Shown piece by piece: positions 34,498 through 46,847 of a stretch of DNA of 64,000 nucleotides. This DNA is from Chrysaora quinquecirrha (Eukaryota; Cnidaria; Scyphozoa; Semaeostomeae; Pelagiidae). The notes under the pieces are model-generated. The model saw nothing but the letters and a program-made list of their open reading frames with translations. It did no database searches and was not told where the DNA came from. The position numbers and the translations under genes are program-made. Position 1 is the first letter of the stretch. Each line of letters begins with the position of its first letter. The stretch lies in contig JACTAT010000038.1 of NCBI GenBank assembly GCA_014526335.1, forward strand, positions 971,521 through 1,035,520, in the 5' to 3' direction.

Positions 34498-37400
34498 TTC
34501 AATTCAATTTCAATTCAATTCATTTATATTCAGCAATAAGATTACAAATTAGTGTTTACCAATTATACAATTGGAGAAATTACACCACATTTTAAACAAT
34601 AATGATATTACATACAAGCCGTTGTTGCCTAGGACACTGAGTAGAACCAAAAATGGTTATCGAGCCCAGTGCCCTATTCACATTTAAATATCACATAACT
34701 GAATTGATTTACATATTTTAATAACAGTAACAATAACAATGAGCGATTGAAAAAAATAATAACAATTTACTATAAAAGAAATGGAGAATAAGAGGAAGAA
34801 AAGAAAATAATAATAAATAATAACAAAAATAAAAATAATGCAGACAAAGAAAGAAGGAAAAAACGTTGGACACAGTAATGATAGTTTCATAGTAGATAAG
34901 GGTAAGCAACCATGTGTAGCTTTCGTCCATTGAAGAAATATGGAAAGTTCAGCTGACATTAGCATAGTTGTGTAGCAGGTATTTACGAAAATGCTTGCCA
35001 AAAATCTTTTTAGAGGATTTAATTCTAATACTGTAAGGTATATTATTCCAGATTTTAATGCCTTTGAAAGTTATAGCATTTTTCCTTACATAAGTTCTCA
35101 CTGAATGAAAAGAGAATAGATTTTGAGTAGCTTGCCGAGTGTTATAATTGTGTCTAGAGGTGATTTTTTGAAATAGGTTGCAAAAGAGTTGTGGGTGATT
35201 GAAGTTCTCAATATCGTACATGAATTTTGCACATTCTATTGTATATGAATCTTCAAAGTTTAAGATACCAAGCTGTGAGAATAAAGGTTTTGAACTGGCT
35301 GTGGATTTTTTGAAGCACATAACTGCCTTTTTCAAATTACTGCAAAGTTTATCAAGATGTGATTTGGATGCACTTCCCATGTGGTAAGTACATAAGTAAT
35401 GTGTGGGGCAATAAAAGCATGATACAGATTGCGTAGTGTACTTGAAGGAAGAAAATGTCGCATTTTAGCAAGAATACCGATGCCTTTTGATATTTTCATG
35501 TTTACATGCTGAATGTGTTGTTTCCAGTTTAGTTTATTATCAATCAAGACTCCGAGATATTTAATGTTACCTTTTACAAGTAATGTGGTATAATTTATTT
35601 TTATATTAACCATTCTTGTTCTTTTTGTGTTCTTTTGGAGTTATGATTAGTATGTTAGATTTTTCAATGTTGAGAGTTAGTCTATTTCCAGAGAGCCAAT
35701 TGGAAACTCCAACAAGTTCCTTGTTTAATGTACATTCCAGAGAAATTAGATCTTTATGAGAAAAGAAAATGCTTGTATCGTCAGCAAGCAGATGAAATTT
35801 GAAGACTTTGGATGATAATGGCATGTCGTTAATGTATATGAGAAATAGAAGAGGGCCTAATACACTACCTTGTGGAACACCATAAGTTATATTACGTGCC
35901 TCTGATAAAACGCCATTGATACTGACTTTTTGCCATCTATTGGAAAGGTAGGATTTAAACCAATTTAATGCAGTTCCTCGAATGCCATAATGCTCTAATT
36001 TACTTAACAAGATCGAGTGATCAACAATGTGAAAGCTTTTGCAAGATCTAAAAATATGTAACAAGAAAAATGTTTATTTTCGAAAGCATTGGTAAACTGG
36101 TTGTATAAATTAAGTATTGCTAAAGAGGTGGATTTGTTTTTTTGAAATCCAACTTGATGACGAAAAATTATACTATACTTTTTTAAAAACTTTGAAAGTC
36201 TATCATGCATAATTTTTTCAAATATTTTATTAAAGGTTGGTAAGATTGATATTGGGCGATAATTTGTAACTTCTAATCTGTCATCAATTCTAGTTGGTTT
36301 TGTAATCAATGGTTTAAAAAAGTTTGAAAGCATCATATTTAAGAAAGAGTCGGCATGTGATGATGTATCAAGATGTAGTAGGTTAATATTAAATTCTCGG
36401 CAGACAAAGATCAATTTGTTTTCACGATTAATTTTGTTAAAGGTAGTTTGAAGGTAATCCAATAGCTGGGAGGAATCTTTCCTTTGGTGATTGTAGACTA
36501 CCCCATAAATTGTATTTTTGTTATGTTCATTTAAGACTTTGATCCAGAAAGCTTCATATTCACAGTCGTTATTTTTAAAAGACTTATTTAGGTCATTTCT
36601 AGAAAGATAGGAAATATGATCTTTTACTAAGAAACCACATCCACCTTTTAGATTGCTACCTATTTGACCGATGAAATTCTTATACCCTGGAAATCTTAAT
36701 TGTCTTATCTTCTCATCATTCCCATTATTATGCCACGTTTCACTCAATGCTATTTTTTCAAAATTATGATCAAGATTTTCAAATAGAATTTCAAGATTTT
36801 CAATATTTTTAGAAATAGAAGATATATTAGTATGGAGAATACTTGAGGTATTCTTACTTTCAATTGAAGAAGAGCTGATTAATTTCTGAAATTCATGATT
36901 AAAGCTGTTCATGTTAGAATCAATGTCGTTTCTAAATAAAGCTTCATAATCTTTAAGAGTTAATTTGCAAGTTTCAAGTTTTTCAAATTGGCTATAGTCT
37001 GACAATTTTATGGCTGTTGAACTACATCTACATGAGTAATTTGAGTTGAAAGTAAGATTTAGCAAGCAATTGTCGTCCATTTCAAAGAAAGGAAGCGACG
37101 TTAATGGTTTTACGCAACACAAAGGACACGCCCATGTCGTTAAATGACTATGCATGTGGGTGAAATGCCAGTTAGGAGATTTTGCACATTTTTCATGTAT
37201 AAGATGACGGCATTTGCCGCAAGGAACGGAGGAGTTTAGCAGACGGATTGATTTAGAACAGACAGAACAGATCCTATCGTATCCGTTTAGAGATTCAAGA
37301 AACATGGAAACGGATTTAGCACTTGCAGGATTAAACTGTTTGATCAGGGGAGGGTGGAAGCGGTTGTGGGCATGCGCAGTGAGTGCATTTTTGAACCGTG

Positions 37401-37510
37401 AAAGTTTCTCCATGATGGCCGTTGATGACGAAAATTTCATCGGTAAGTTTTGCCTTTTTCTTCATTTATTTTCTAAATTTACTACTATTTTCTACCATTT
37501 GTGGTTATAA
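34498..37510 (-). mobile_element. CR1-type LINE, inserted in the transposase gene
   Basis: Minus-strand element with zinc finger, endonuclease and reverse transcriptase. Its 3' end at 34498 is a short ATTCAATTCAATTTCAATTC tail, the simple-repeat tail typical of CR1-like LINEs. The 5' end is near 37510, by the end of recognisable sequence. Confidence 0.8.
34949..37440 (-). pseudogene. CR1 endonuclease and reverse transcriptase (deleted and frameshifted)
   Basis: Reading from the ATG at 37440: a cysteine-rich PHD-like finger (ICSVC, VPCGKC, WACPLCC, residues about 57-110), then an APE-type endonuclease (ALSETWHNN, REFNINLL), then directly RT (NYRPISILPTFNKIFEKIM, FLDLAKAF). The endonuclease ends at KPTRI and the RT starts at once, so perhaps 200 residues were lost in frame. 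The usual GDFN motif reads REFN, removing a catalytic residue. RT continues in another frame with YGVPQGSVLGPLLFLIYIND and LADDTSIFF (36064-35606), then KYLGVLIDNKLNW and the C-terminal region to 34949. The family nicks DNA and primes reverse transcription on the target. Confidence 0.85.
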
Positions 37511-39340
37511 ACGACACGGTCGCATAGTACTGTTGGAAAATAGGCAGCAAAAAGGCAGGCAGTGAGTTATTCTTCGTTCCTCTGGCGAGGCATGTTTCGC
37601 GAAGATGGCGCCCATGAGATCTCGCAGAAGATGGACCAAGTTTGTAGCGTTGTTTCATAAATTCCTTAGGGGCTCTTTGTACAATGATTGCATGAGTTGA
37701 AAGATAAATTCTTCAGGTATTTAAAAGTTTCAAAGCGCCCCGAAGCGCCCCTCTCCAAATAGGCATTTCGGCTGTATTTATGACCCCTACTTTTCAGGTT
37801 TGCCATGGCGAAAAGCCGATTTATTGAAGGCACGCTGAACTGCGGTCCTTCAGTACACTGTACGTGTCGTCAATGGAAGTGGAAACATCCTTCCCCTCAG
37901 AACCATCTTATTTTACGGCGTTTGATTTATTACCGAATTTATTTCTAAATAATTGAAAGATTTCAGTGGTTAAACGTAAATCTTAAATTTGCCCAAACAA
38001 AATGTGAAATTCTGTGAACTTTTGGAGACTGGAGAGGCCTAAACATTTAGGCCCATCACACTCTTATTTTATCACAGTCAGCCCTATGTTATGCCTAAGT
38101 TCTCATGGCTTTTGTAACTTTAATAAAGAAAGCAAACATGGAAAGAAAAATTCCTTCATTACCCTATCTTTGCACATGTCTCATTTTAAATAAGCCAGTA
38201 GGAACAAATTTTTGCTAGATGGTTAGAACTTTGTCTATTTTCCAACACAAGGGATACCAATCCTTAGGAAAGGTGCACTTATGAGGAAAGGAAAATATCA
38301 ACTTTTACCCCTGTACCCACTCACTGTTAAATACATACCAAATAAGATCAAATAACAAGAAGCCTTTCCTTGTATTTTTGTATTAAATGCAAAGTGGGAT
38401 TGAAAATTGAATTCCAAGTGGGATTGAAAATCTAACTGTATTAAGGAAAATACAAGAATTTTGTCTACAGATCTTTAAATGAGCTTGCTCTTATCTTCAA
38501 TATTTATCACAAGGAGCTCATATGCTCATAGAACTGAATCTTGTGCTCTTCATTTATACCTGTTATTGTACAGAAAATTTTAATAATGCCGTTCTTTTAT
38601 ACTGCAGGTAGTAATAATGACTGGCAAATGAAGAATTCTTAAGCAACCAGTAGTGGCATACAGTACCAGAGGGAAACAAGGAGGCAAAAAGACCTTAAAA
38701 GTAGACTTTTATCATATGGTGTATTCAACTTATCACATATATGATGTTTGTTTACAAATTAATATTCACAAATTAATCGGTTTACAAAGTAGTAGGTTTA
38801 CAAAGTAATATTCACAGAAAATTGTATATTATTGTATTTGTGTTTGCATGGGTATAATGTTGATTAACAGAAATTAATCTGATCTTCCTTTATAAAGTTC
38901 AACCATCCAGAATACAATATCATTTGATTCATTGACGTTTAACAGTGTGTTATTGTATTGTTTTCGTTAAGCATCTTCGTCATCAAACTGTCTAGCTAGC
39001 CTAATACCACCACAAAATCAGTTAAAGATTCTAACTCTGAGTTGATGTTCAGCCTTATGCAAGCCAATAAAAACAAACACATGCCAATAAAAAGCTTCTT
39101 TTCACTCTCAACTGGGAAAAAAATAATTGTTTCTGGTACCAATTTTTTAGTTAAGATTCTGGCAGGCTTGTTCTCCTACTGAACGTGTCGTCCTATCGAG
39201 GTTCTTGACTGGCTTGGGCTCGACAGTTGTCTTTCCTCTCTGCAAAAATCCATTCACACAAATAGGCATGAAATCTCAATTTGTTTGTTAAAAACTTTGC
39301 TTTTGCTTAATAAAATTCACTTTTTGTACAGAAACACTGG
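37511..39340. other. No recognised gene
   Basis: About 1.8 kb with no long open frame or motif. A small frame at 37612 (MAPMRSRRRWTKFVALF) is 31 residues long and not convincing. Confidence 0.5.
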
Positions 39341-39345
39341 CGATT

Positions 39346-40626
39346 ATTGAAGATTGCATTTTCTAATATACACTATTTGTGGCCGTCTGGCAGCCATACA
39401 TTGATCAACTCGCACTGTTTGCCTCGTTTCCAACCAGTACGAGAACGCATGCGCAACTTCGCTTCCACCCCCCCCTGCTGTTTGATTAGCTTTTTATCAT
39501 CTAAACTGCTGAAGGGGAACACGTCATGCAAACAGATGCGACAGAAATAGGGATAGTCTTTATTCAAGATTTCATGAAATAGTTTTTTACTTAAACCCGA
39601 GCATTTGAGGTGAGTCCAAGAATTACATGAATCACAAAATAAAGAATTTTGGTCATCATGAACTAGTCTGTGACATTTAGGGCAGCAAGTAGATTCTTCA
39701 GATTTTTTGACAACAGGAGGTTGGGCTATTTTTCAGGTTACGGTAGTTTTTTTATCAAATAGAAGGGTGGAAATCGGAATAAGAAAGAGTTATAAGAATA
39801 AATTGATAAAAAAAGGGATATATGAAAGTTCTTACTCAAAATTGTTCAAATGAAATTTTGAACACCTTTGACAAATCATCTTTGCGCATGAAGATATTCC
39901 AGTTTCTCATCCAGACATATTTGAATTCTATCTCCTTTTTCTTGATCTTTGTTAATCTGAGGAGATTCTTATTACGCTTTGTAAGGCTTTTGTTGATGAA
40001 GATCTTTCCAGCATCTGCCCAGGCGCTACAGTGAAACCAAGATCTGTAGTATTGATCTTTTTTGACTTGTCTTTCGTGCTTCTTGTCAAGAACTCTTGTC
40101 AGTTTTTCCTTGAGCCAAGTTTAACAATGATAGCAGCATCGCTCTTTGAAGAATTACAATGGCATGCTTCAATTTCATTTGCATCCAGCTCCACGCCAAC
40201 TTTAATCGCCAAGTCTAGGACAATTTCTTCACAATCTTCTTCCTTACATCAAGGGATGCCATTAGCTTCAATTATTTCTCTCCTTCCATACTGCTCTAAA
40301 TCATCAAGTTGCTTCACTCTGATGTCGTCCTTCTTTTCAAGATCTTTAATTCTCATTAGAAGCCTCTCATTTTCATTTTGTAGCTCTGTTTCTACTCTTA
40401 GAACATTGCCAACCTGCTTACGGAAAGATTCATATTGATCTGCTTGGAACTGTTGTGCTTTTTCAATTTCAGCCAGTCTTTGTTCAACTGCTTTGAAACG
40501 TTCAGAAAAAACTGCTTCTATTTCTCTCTTCATTTTCGTTTGAAATCCAGTGAGCATCTTTTCAATGTCCATTTTAAATTCAGCAAGTTTAACTTCTATT
40601 ATTTCTCCAATGATTTTGCTATCCAT
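39346..40626 (-). pseudogene. LINE ORF1 with coiled coil and PHD-like finger (broken)
   Basis: The N-terminal part (40626-40249) is a heptad-rich coiled coil (IGEIIEVKLAEFKMDIEKML, RLAEIEKAQQF) followed by DDLEQYGRREIIEANGIP, the junction to the RNA-binding fold of LINE ORF1 proteins. It then continues with stops (DCEEIVLDLAIKVGVELDAN, CHCNSSKSDAAIIVKL). At 39730-39567 comes a zinc finger (CPKCHRLV, FCDSCNSWTHLKCSG, YFCRICL). ORF1 proteins coat element RNA. No ORF2 follows, so this is a separate fragment from the CR1 copy to its left. Confidence 0.75.
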
Positions 40627-41114
40627 GATGAAGACTATTCAAATTATAGCATAACCGTGTCAAAATGAAGAAAACAAGTACAAAAAGATAGATAGATTCG
40701 ATGAAATCCAGAAAACTTCAAGCCATTTTACGCACATACATGTACAAAAGAAATCCTTTGATGTAACCACCGATCGAAAACACGTCCGCTCAGCGCAACA
40801 TCCACATCCACAAGAAGTAGGAGCTTCTCGGCAAATTGCTACAATAAGAATTCATATCTGTTTGTTGTGCTATGGTAAATCTTGAGAAAAGCATTGTTTA
40901 CAAAGATAAAAGTGTCAAATGATAACATTAATTTCTATATTCTAATAATAAGTTTAAAATCATATGTAATTCTATTGCTTTTTTCTTTTCTCAGCATGAA
41001 CATCACATAGATTTGACCTTTCCCTTTTCTTCTCTTTTGCCTTCTCCTTCCTACATAAAGGACAATACTATTTCAATTTACTCCAGGGTGCTTGCTTTGA
41101 ACATAGTCACAAGA

Positions 41115-42475
41115 ATGGATAGTTGGGAAGCGAACAATGCACTATTGTTTTCTGCGATTGTGTGCGCGTTGAGCTTGAACAAGCAACAGCAACAACCCGA
41201 GAGTGCACACTTCTATCTCAAAATGGCCGCTCATAAACACAAATCTCTACCGGTGGAGGAACTTGATGATATATTATACTTGATTGAAGAAGTATTTTTA
41301 GAAGGAGATGAAGATTTGAATAATCAGATTGTAGATATTGCGATAGAAGTTAGCATAGACGAAGAAAACAACGCAGGTTTCATTTACAGCATCTGTGGAA
41401 AGGTCTGTAAATCTCGCCGTGGACTTACACGCCACTGAAACTTGAAGCACCAGGTCCACCCCGATGTTAATTCTTCTAGCGTGGCCATGTCTGGCTCAAC
41501 TGCAGCACTAGAACCTTCTTCTCCTTCCTCTTCAGTTGATGATCTTAGTCGCCAAAAGCTGCATCCTCTTCAGCTTAAAAAATTTATCCTAAAATGCGCC
41601 AAAAAGATCTCTTCCGACGAATGTTTTCCCTCAAGCTTGCGAGGGAAATTTTCGAATGGTATCTTCGCGTTCTCCAACGCAGATGCTGTCAAGTTATGGT
41701 CAAATTTACGAAAAATTAGCGATAATTTCAATGGTGATGCTGAAAAATTTTATTCTGGTTTCTTTGCTTTATTGGTGGATAACATTCTTCGGTCAAAATT
41801 CGATGACTCTTTTATTACAAATACGCTGATGTCCAAAGTCGCAAATATTTTATTGAATCTTCTGTCCGGTGTAGAGAATTTAGAAGTTGCCAAGGAACCC
41901 AAAACCCTGTCAGTCAAAGAGGAGAAAAGTTTACAATATCTTGCTGGTTTTATTCTCCACAAGCTTTATTCAAAGTTCCTTTATTCAACGAAAGGTCGAA
42001 AGACTTATCAACAAATTATTAAAGACTTATCAAAGACTTATCAACAATCCTTCAAGCTTGCAAAGTTGAAAGTGATAACACCCAAACCCTTAACAATGCT
42101 CGTGACAGAGGTGGTTTATGGAGGGTGAATAAAAAAGTTGAAAAAGTCTTTTTATGATCAGAGCTGCTATTTCGCGCAAGAACTGTGTTTTTTAAGACAA
42201 AATTGGTTTGCAAAGATTTAGTTGAACAAATTTTAAAAGACTCCTCTGCTCTTTCCAACTACAACGATGTATGTCTTATTGCCAGCCTTGAGATAAGCAA
42301 AGAAGTGAGCATGGATCTCTTGGAACACATGGTGACACTATATTTTAGAATAAGAACATTTTCATATGCAAAGGATATTAGAGAAAAACATAAAAATATG
42401 AAGAAGCAGGCAAAGAAACGGTCCCTCCGCGCAGAAATAAAGAAATCTAGTTCTTCTACTGACAAAGGTCATTAA
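41115..42475 (+). pseudogene. Companion gene of the P-type element (C2H2-like finger, RDRGGLW motif)
   Basis: The best start is the ATG at 41115, inside the left terminal inverted repeat (MDSWEANNALLFSAIVCALS). An acidic region (residues 50-90) leads to a C2H2-like finger, ICGKVCKSRRGLTRH, with an in-frame TGA at 41436 just before the last zinc ligand. Same-frame sequence resumes from 41439: LHPLQLKKFILKCAKKISSD, KFYSGFFALLVDNILRSKFD, KEEKSLQYLAGFILHKLYSK. After a frame change near 42090 comes RDRGGLWRVNKKVEKVF, then VTLYFRIRTFSYAKDIREKH and a Lys-rich tail. Function unknown. A related remnant is at 28890. The pairing with the transposase suggests a role in mobility or its control. Confidence 0.75.
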
Positions 42476-42773
42476 TATGTCACAACAAATGCACATTTGT
42501 TTAAATTTGCCGGATTTACACATTGAACCGTAATTTCCATTCACAATAATCAGAAAAGAGTTGCCATAGTGGAGTTCTATACTCCATATTGACTTTGCAA
42601 CCAGAACAATTGGCAGGGTTTAAGAACGAACAATAACTGTGAGACCCAAACCTGAAACCTATAAAAGTCAGACGGTATTTTTATATGTAAATAGAGCGGT
42701 TCAACAATGCATGTCAATAATGTGTTGTTGAGCTATTCTTAAATTTGCATGTAAGGGAGCTTCTACCCCCTAA

Positions 42774-42965
42774 TACCTTATTACATGGAAATAATGTGGT
42801 ACACCAAATAGCGCTGATTCAATTAATGTGATCAGAAGTTAACGCGAATTGCCAAATAAAATAATAGAGTTCTATTGTTCTCAAACATTACATGTCATGA
42901 ATTAACGCAAAATTTTGCGTTTTGCGTTAATTTTTGTACCGCGTTATTTTGGTGTAATAAGGTAG
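42774..42965. mobile_element. MITE of 192 bp inside the P-type element
   Basis: Inverted ends TACCTTATTACATGGAAATA and, from the right, TACCTTATTACACCAAAATA, continuing through ATGTGGTAC / ACGCGGTAC: about 29 bp with a few mismatches. The interior holds a palindromic TTAACGCAAAATTTTGCG segment. No coding capacity. Target duplication not clear. Confidence 0.75.
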
Positions 42966-42999
42966 TTGCAAAAAAATCGTTTTAAGTCACCAAAAGGAC

Positions 43000-43315
43000 A
43001 TCACAGTTTTTTATTGGTGAGCACGAAATCTCATCAGTCAGAATAACATTCTGTAAAAATTGTGTTCTGTTTTTATGTCAAATGTTTTAAATCCAGAAAA
43101 CTATTACCAAGTCATTTCAAGATTGCGTGAAGAGAAATAAGGCAATGGTATAAGACACATTTATAAATGAATGCTTCTTCCTTTTTTAAATGACTTCTGG
43201 TAGTAATAGTTTGCTCGATTTTAAATGTTTGACATAAAAAATAATTTTACAGAATATAATTCTGACTATTGAGATTTTGTGCTCAACTTTTTTATTAGGC
43301 AGCCCACCAATAAAA
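43000..43315. repeat. Imperfect inverted repeat between the two P-element genes
   Basis: About 43010-43125 (TTTTTTATTGGTGAGCAC, AACATTCTGTAAAAATTG, ATGTCAAATGTTTTAAAT, AAACTATTACCA) pairs with 43188-43310 in reverse. The transcript of either gene could fold into a long stem just past its end. It may be another MITE or an element-specific terminator. Confidence 0.8.
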
Positions 43316-43427
43316 GTTTCCTTCCAACAGACCTTTGTAAGCAGTAGGGAGTTGGGGCGTCACTGTATTTTACCCTAAGAGTTATAGTTATACTGTTTTA
43401 AATAAACTGTTGAGTAATATTGAGTGT

Positions 43428-46400
43428 TTACTTGCTTTTGCTTCTTTTTGGCAATGGCTCAGTGTTATCTACATCATATTTTGCAACCTGGACAGATACA
43501 TTTCCAGCAATGGGGCGAACTGAAAATTGAGACTTGATGGTGTTATCATTGTAACCAATATCTTTGACGGAAGGGCTGTCATGCCGGCATCCAATTGCAC
43601 CCTGCCTGCCAAAGTAGTCTGACAAGACATAGGAAACACCATTTTCGAGTAAGAATTTGCAAACTTCTTTGAAGGAGAAGACACTCGTTTGAAGACCTTC
43701 ATATGTTTGCCAAGAAATAAACATGCTGCTCTTTGCATTTGCAGAGAAATTTCCTTCACGCTTTCCAATGGAATCTTTCCACTGGGAAAAATAATCTAAG
43801 AATTCATCAAACCAGGTGAATCTTGGATCATTGACATCTGAATAAGGCTTTAAAAAGGCTTTCTCTTAAGAACATGCTCAGCAGAACTTCGAACATTTAG
43901 ACAATCGAAGAATTTGTCCATCATGGAGCAGAATTTGGCTGTAGCAGAAGCTTCAGGAGGGCCAAATTTATCCAAGCAGACTGCAACTGTATCACTTAAA
44001 ACTTGAGTTGCAAGATGAACTCTCATAACAGAGTATGGGGTTAAATTGAAGTGATCTGTGGTTATCTTGGGCAGCATCTTTAGACCACTGTCCAAGTCAT
44101 CAAAATAGAATTGAGAAATGTGAGACCAGAGTATGTGGAAGCCATGGTTCCACATGAAACGTGAAGCACGGCCAGATCCTGAATTTGCAAGGCAATTACG
44201 GGCCATTTTCATCAAATGAGGACCATCAGCAAAGAAATAGATGTAACGCTCATCCCAACTGAAAAGATTCTTGGCATGATAAACAACATTCTCCTGAGTG
44301 TCTCCAGCAAGAGCTTTGTGCATGCGGAAGAATTTACGATTAGAATATGCTCCATCAGAAGTGGCGGCAATGACCTTTAAATTGATATTCTCAAGTATGT
44401 TGACAGCTTTCCAGAAGATGGGGAAGATTTGGTAAGAGGTTGCACCAGTAGTAGCGAATGTTGCTAGACTAAAGGAAAGAGGATTGACAACACTTTTGAT
44501 TAGGAATACAAGAACATGTGTTGCGAGCTGTTGAACATCTTGAAGGGTGGCATAATTGGTATCAATGCCACCAAGGTCAACGAATCCAATAAGCTCACCA
44601 GTATGTTTATCCCACACTAGGTCTTCTTAGATCTTCATTTCATCAAAAAGAATGGTGACAAATCTTTCAGCAGGAGAAAATTCTTTGGTCTTTTCAGATA
44701 AATCTTTGATGATATCAGGATTGAATCCCCTTCTAGGGCGAATATAATTTTTCTAGTCTCCGAGTGTTCTAAGACTTGGTAAGACTAAAATTCCAGAGCC
44801 AGGTTTGCTGTTGTGACGAAGATCAGAATAACTAGAAGAAGACTTAGCAGCAAGGGAAAGACAAAACTTTATGACCAGAGGATGATATCTGATACTACTT
44901 GATTTTGACTCATTTATGTACTTTTGCTGTTCTTGCCAAAACAATTTCATGAAAGGGGGCACAACTTTTTCATCACAGCCACTGCATATGCAAAGAAGAT
45001 CTTGGTTGAGTTGAGGATCCACTGGTTTGCTATTATTTTCCAAAGACTGTCTCATTTTCTCAATTTCTTCCTGCAGTTGCTTGCATTTCAGGCGATTTTG
45101 TTGCAACGTTAACTTTATTCTCTCTGTGGCAGAAAATTTAACTGGAGCAAATAGCTTCGCTGGGTCCTTCTATCTGCGTTCTTTGCGCCTGCTTTTGTAC
45201 ATGAGACTGGCTCCATGACTAAGGCAAGAAGAACATTTATCTTCCTCAGAAATAAGAAGAGAGCAGTTCCCAGACCTGAGAAATTCATCTTGAAGAAATC
45301 TTCTAGGGGAAGATTTTTGCAGAAATTCCAGATAAGAAAATTTTCTTGGAACCACATGCCTTTGAACACTTGCGTTGGCTTTAGGGTCTGGAATATCAAT
45401 TCCTTTGCACAAATGAGACGATTTTCCATTCAAATTATGGCCTTCAGTTAGCATCCAACCAAATACTCGCACAGAAAATCGAAGTGAATGTTCCACAAAG
45501 ATTTCAAATTTGGGAAGCAGGTATTCATCGTTGAGGGACAAAATGGTTAAGAATCAATGCGCCAAGAATCAGCAAGCTTAAGTTTTAAGATGCGTTGCTG
45601 AAATTCTGCAAAGCTTTTGTAAACTGCAGATGGAATGGATGGCAAAGCGGCAGTCATGGAACTGTTTTCTTCTCTCTTTTTTATAGCTGTTGTTGGGCGT
45701 GGGGAAGGAGGAGGAACAGAGATGCTTTTCTTGGGGAGATGCAACGATGGCAGAACTCCTTCTTTAAGTGCCTTTCGTGTTGGATCTATGGAATGAAATA
45801 AATATCATTTAAAACATCTGGCTTTACTCCACATGCCAAAGGACTGGCTACATCATTGCACATATTATAGGGTCATATTTGAAGATTCAGTTGCTACAAA
45901 AGGTCAAGAATCTCATCTTTCACCCAAAAAATTTCGTTTTGTGCCGGCAAAAAAAGTATTGGGGGGTGCAACACCCCCACGCCTCCCTTTGGCTACGCCC
46001 CTGTTCCTTCTAATAAGATAGTGCCCGTTCACATTTTCTGCTGTGTTATGTACTGAATAAATTTTTGGGGTGGAGAGGGGCTAAAAAACGTTTTGTTACC
46101 AACATGGTGCAGGCAAAATAGTAACATATATAAAGGAGGTCTGTTAAATCATCAAAAACTTCATTAAAATTCCAAGAAAATTGCAGAAAAATGATGCATA
46201 TTCTCAAATATTTTGTATCTTATTCACATGAGCTTGAATTTAGGCCCAGTGCAGTCTTTAGGCCTTGTCTAGTTTGACGTACCCGAAAAATCTATAACAG
46301 GGCAGAAGAAAGAAAATGCCAAATGAATTTGAAAGTAAATAGAAGTAGAAAACATAAATACTACTTACAAATCCAAAGTTGATCCTCGGTGAAGTGTCTT

Positions 46401-46600
46401 TCACAAATATAAATTTTGTTTGAGTCGATTTGATGCTGGAGGCTTTGATCAATGACGCGATCTTTGGTCACAACGTTGAGCAATTCACTTCTCCATTTCT
46501 TGTTTGCGTCGCTATTTGGTAAAGGAATCTTAAAAATACTTAATTCTTTAGTTCTTCTTGATGTTGGACAGCCGAAGATCTAGCAATTTGCTCCAGGCAT
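43428..46600 (-). pseudogene. P-element-type transposase with THAP domain
   Basis: Exon 1 (46600-46369) encodes a THAP finger: MPGANC, an amber stop at codon 7 (46580-46582), then IFGCPTSRRTKELSIFKIP and IYICERHF. It ends at a GTAAGTAG donor. Exon 2 begins near 45790 after an AG (PTRKALKEGVLPSLHLPKKS). The body continues with frame changes through a coiled coil (LKCKQLQEEIEKMRQSL), ILVLPSLRTLG and VTILFDEMKI, then [20 protein letters not shown] and [20 protein letters not shown], typical of P transposases, ending with MFISWQTYEGLQTS, LSDYFGRQGAIGCR and DIGYNDNTIKSQ. The enzyme cuts out the element, using GTP in Drosophila P. Stops after LRTLGD and DEMKI and several shifts make it inactive. 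Confidence 0.9.
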
Positions 46601-46847
46601 AGTGAAATTCGGCAGAGATGTAAAGAAAACATCGAAATTAAAATAGAATTTCACAATGGGAATGCACTAATTGTGCATTATGCGTAAAGCGTGTGCACCT
46701 TCGGAGGTCTGGGATCCAGGAAAATCTTTATCAAAGACCTAGAACAATAGCGCATTGTTCGCTTCCCAACTATCTATTCTTGTGACTATGCTTTGAACTA
46801 ACACATGAGAGGTGGAACCACTCCCATGGGCAAGGTATAGCATCACA

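Larger units (their letters stand above)
41103..46790. mobile_element. P-type DNA transposon with two convergent genes
   Basis: Terminal inverted repeats of about 47 bp (41103-41149 and 46743-46789 in reverse, starting ATAGTCACAAGAAT, two mismatches). Flanks repeat GCTTTGAAC at 41094-41102 and 46790-46798; read as 8 bp (CTTTGAAC) this equals the 8-bp duplications of P elements. Inside are a plus-strand gene of unknown function and a minus-strand THAP/P transposase, plus a MITE and a large hairpin between them. Confidence 0.92.

Noticed and set aside
37612..37710. Small frame MAPMRSRRRWTKFVALF
   Set aside because: 31 residues, no supporting context.
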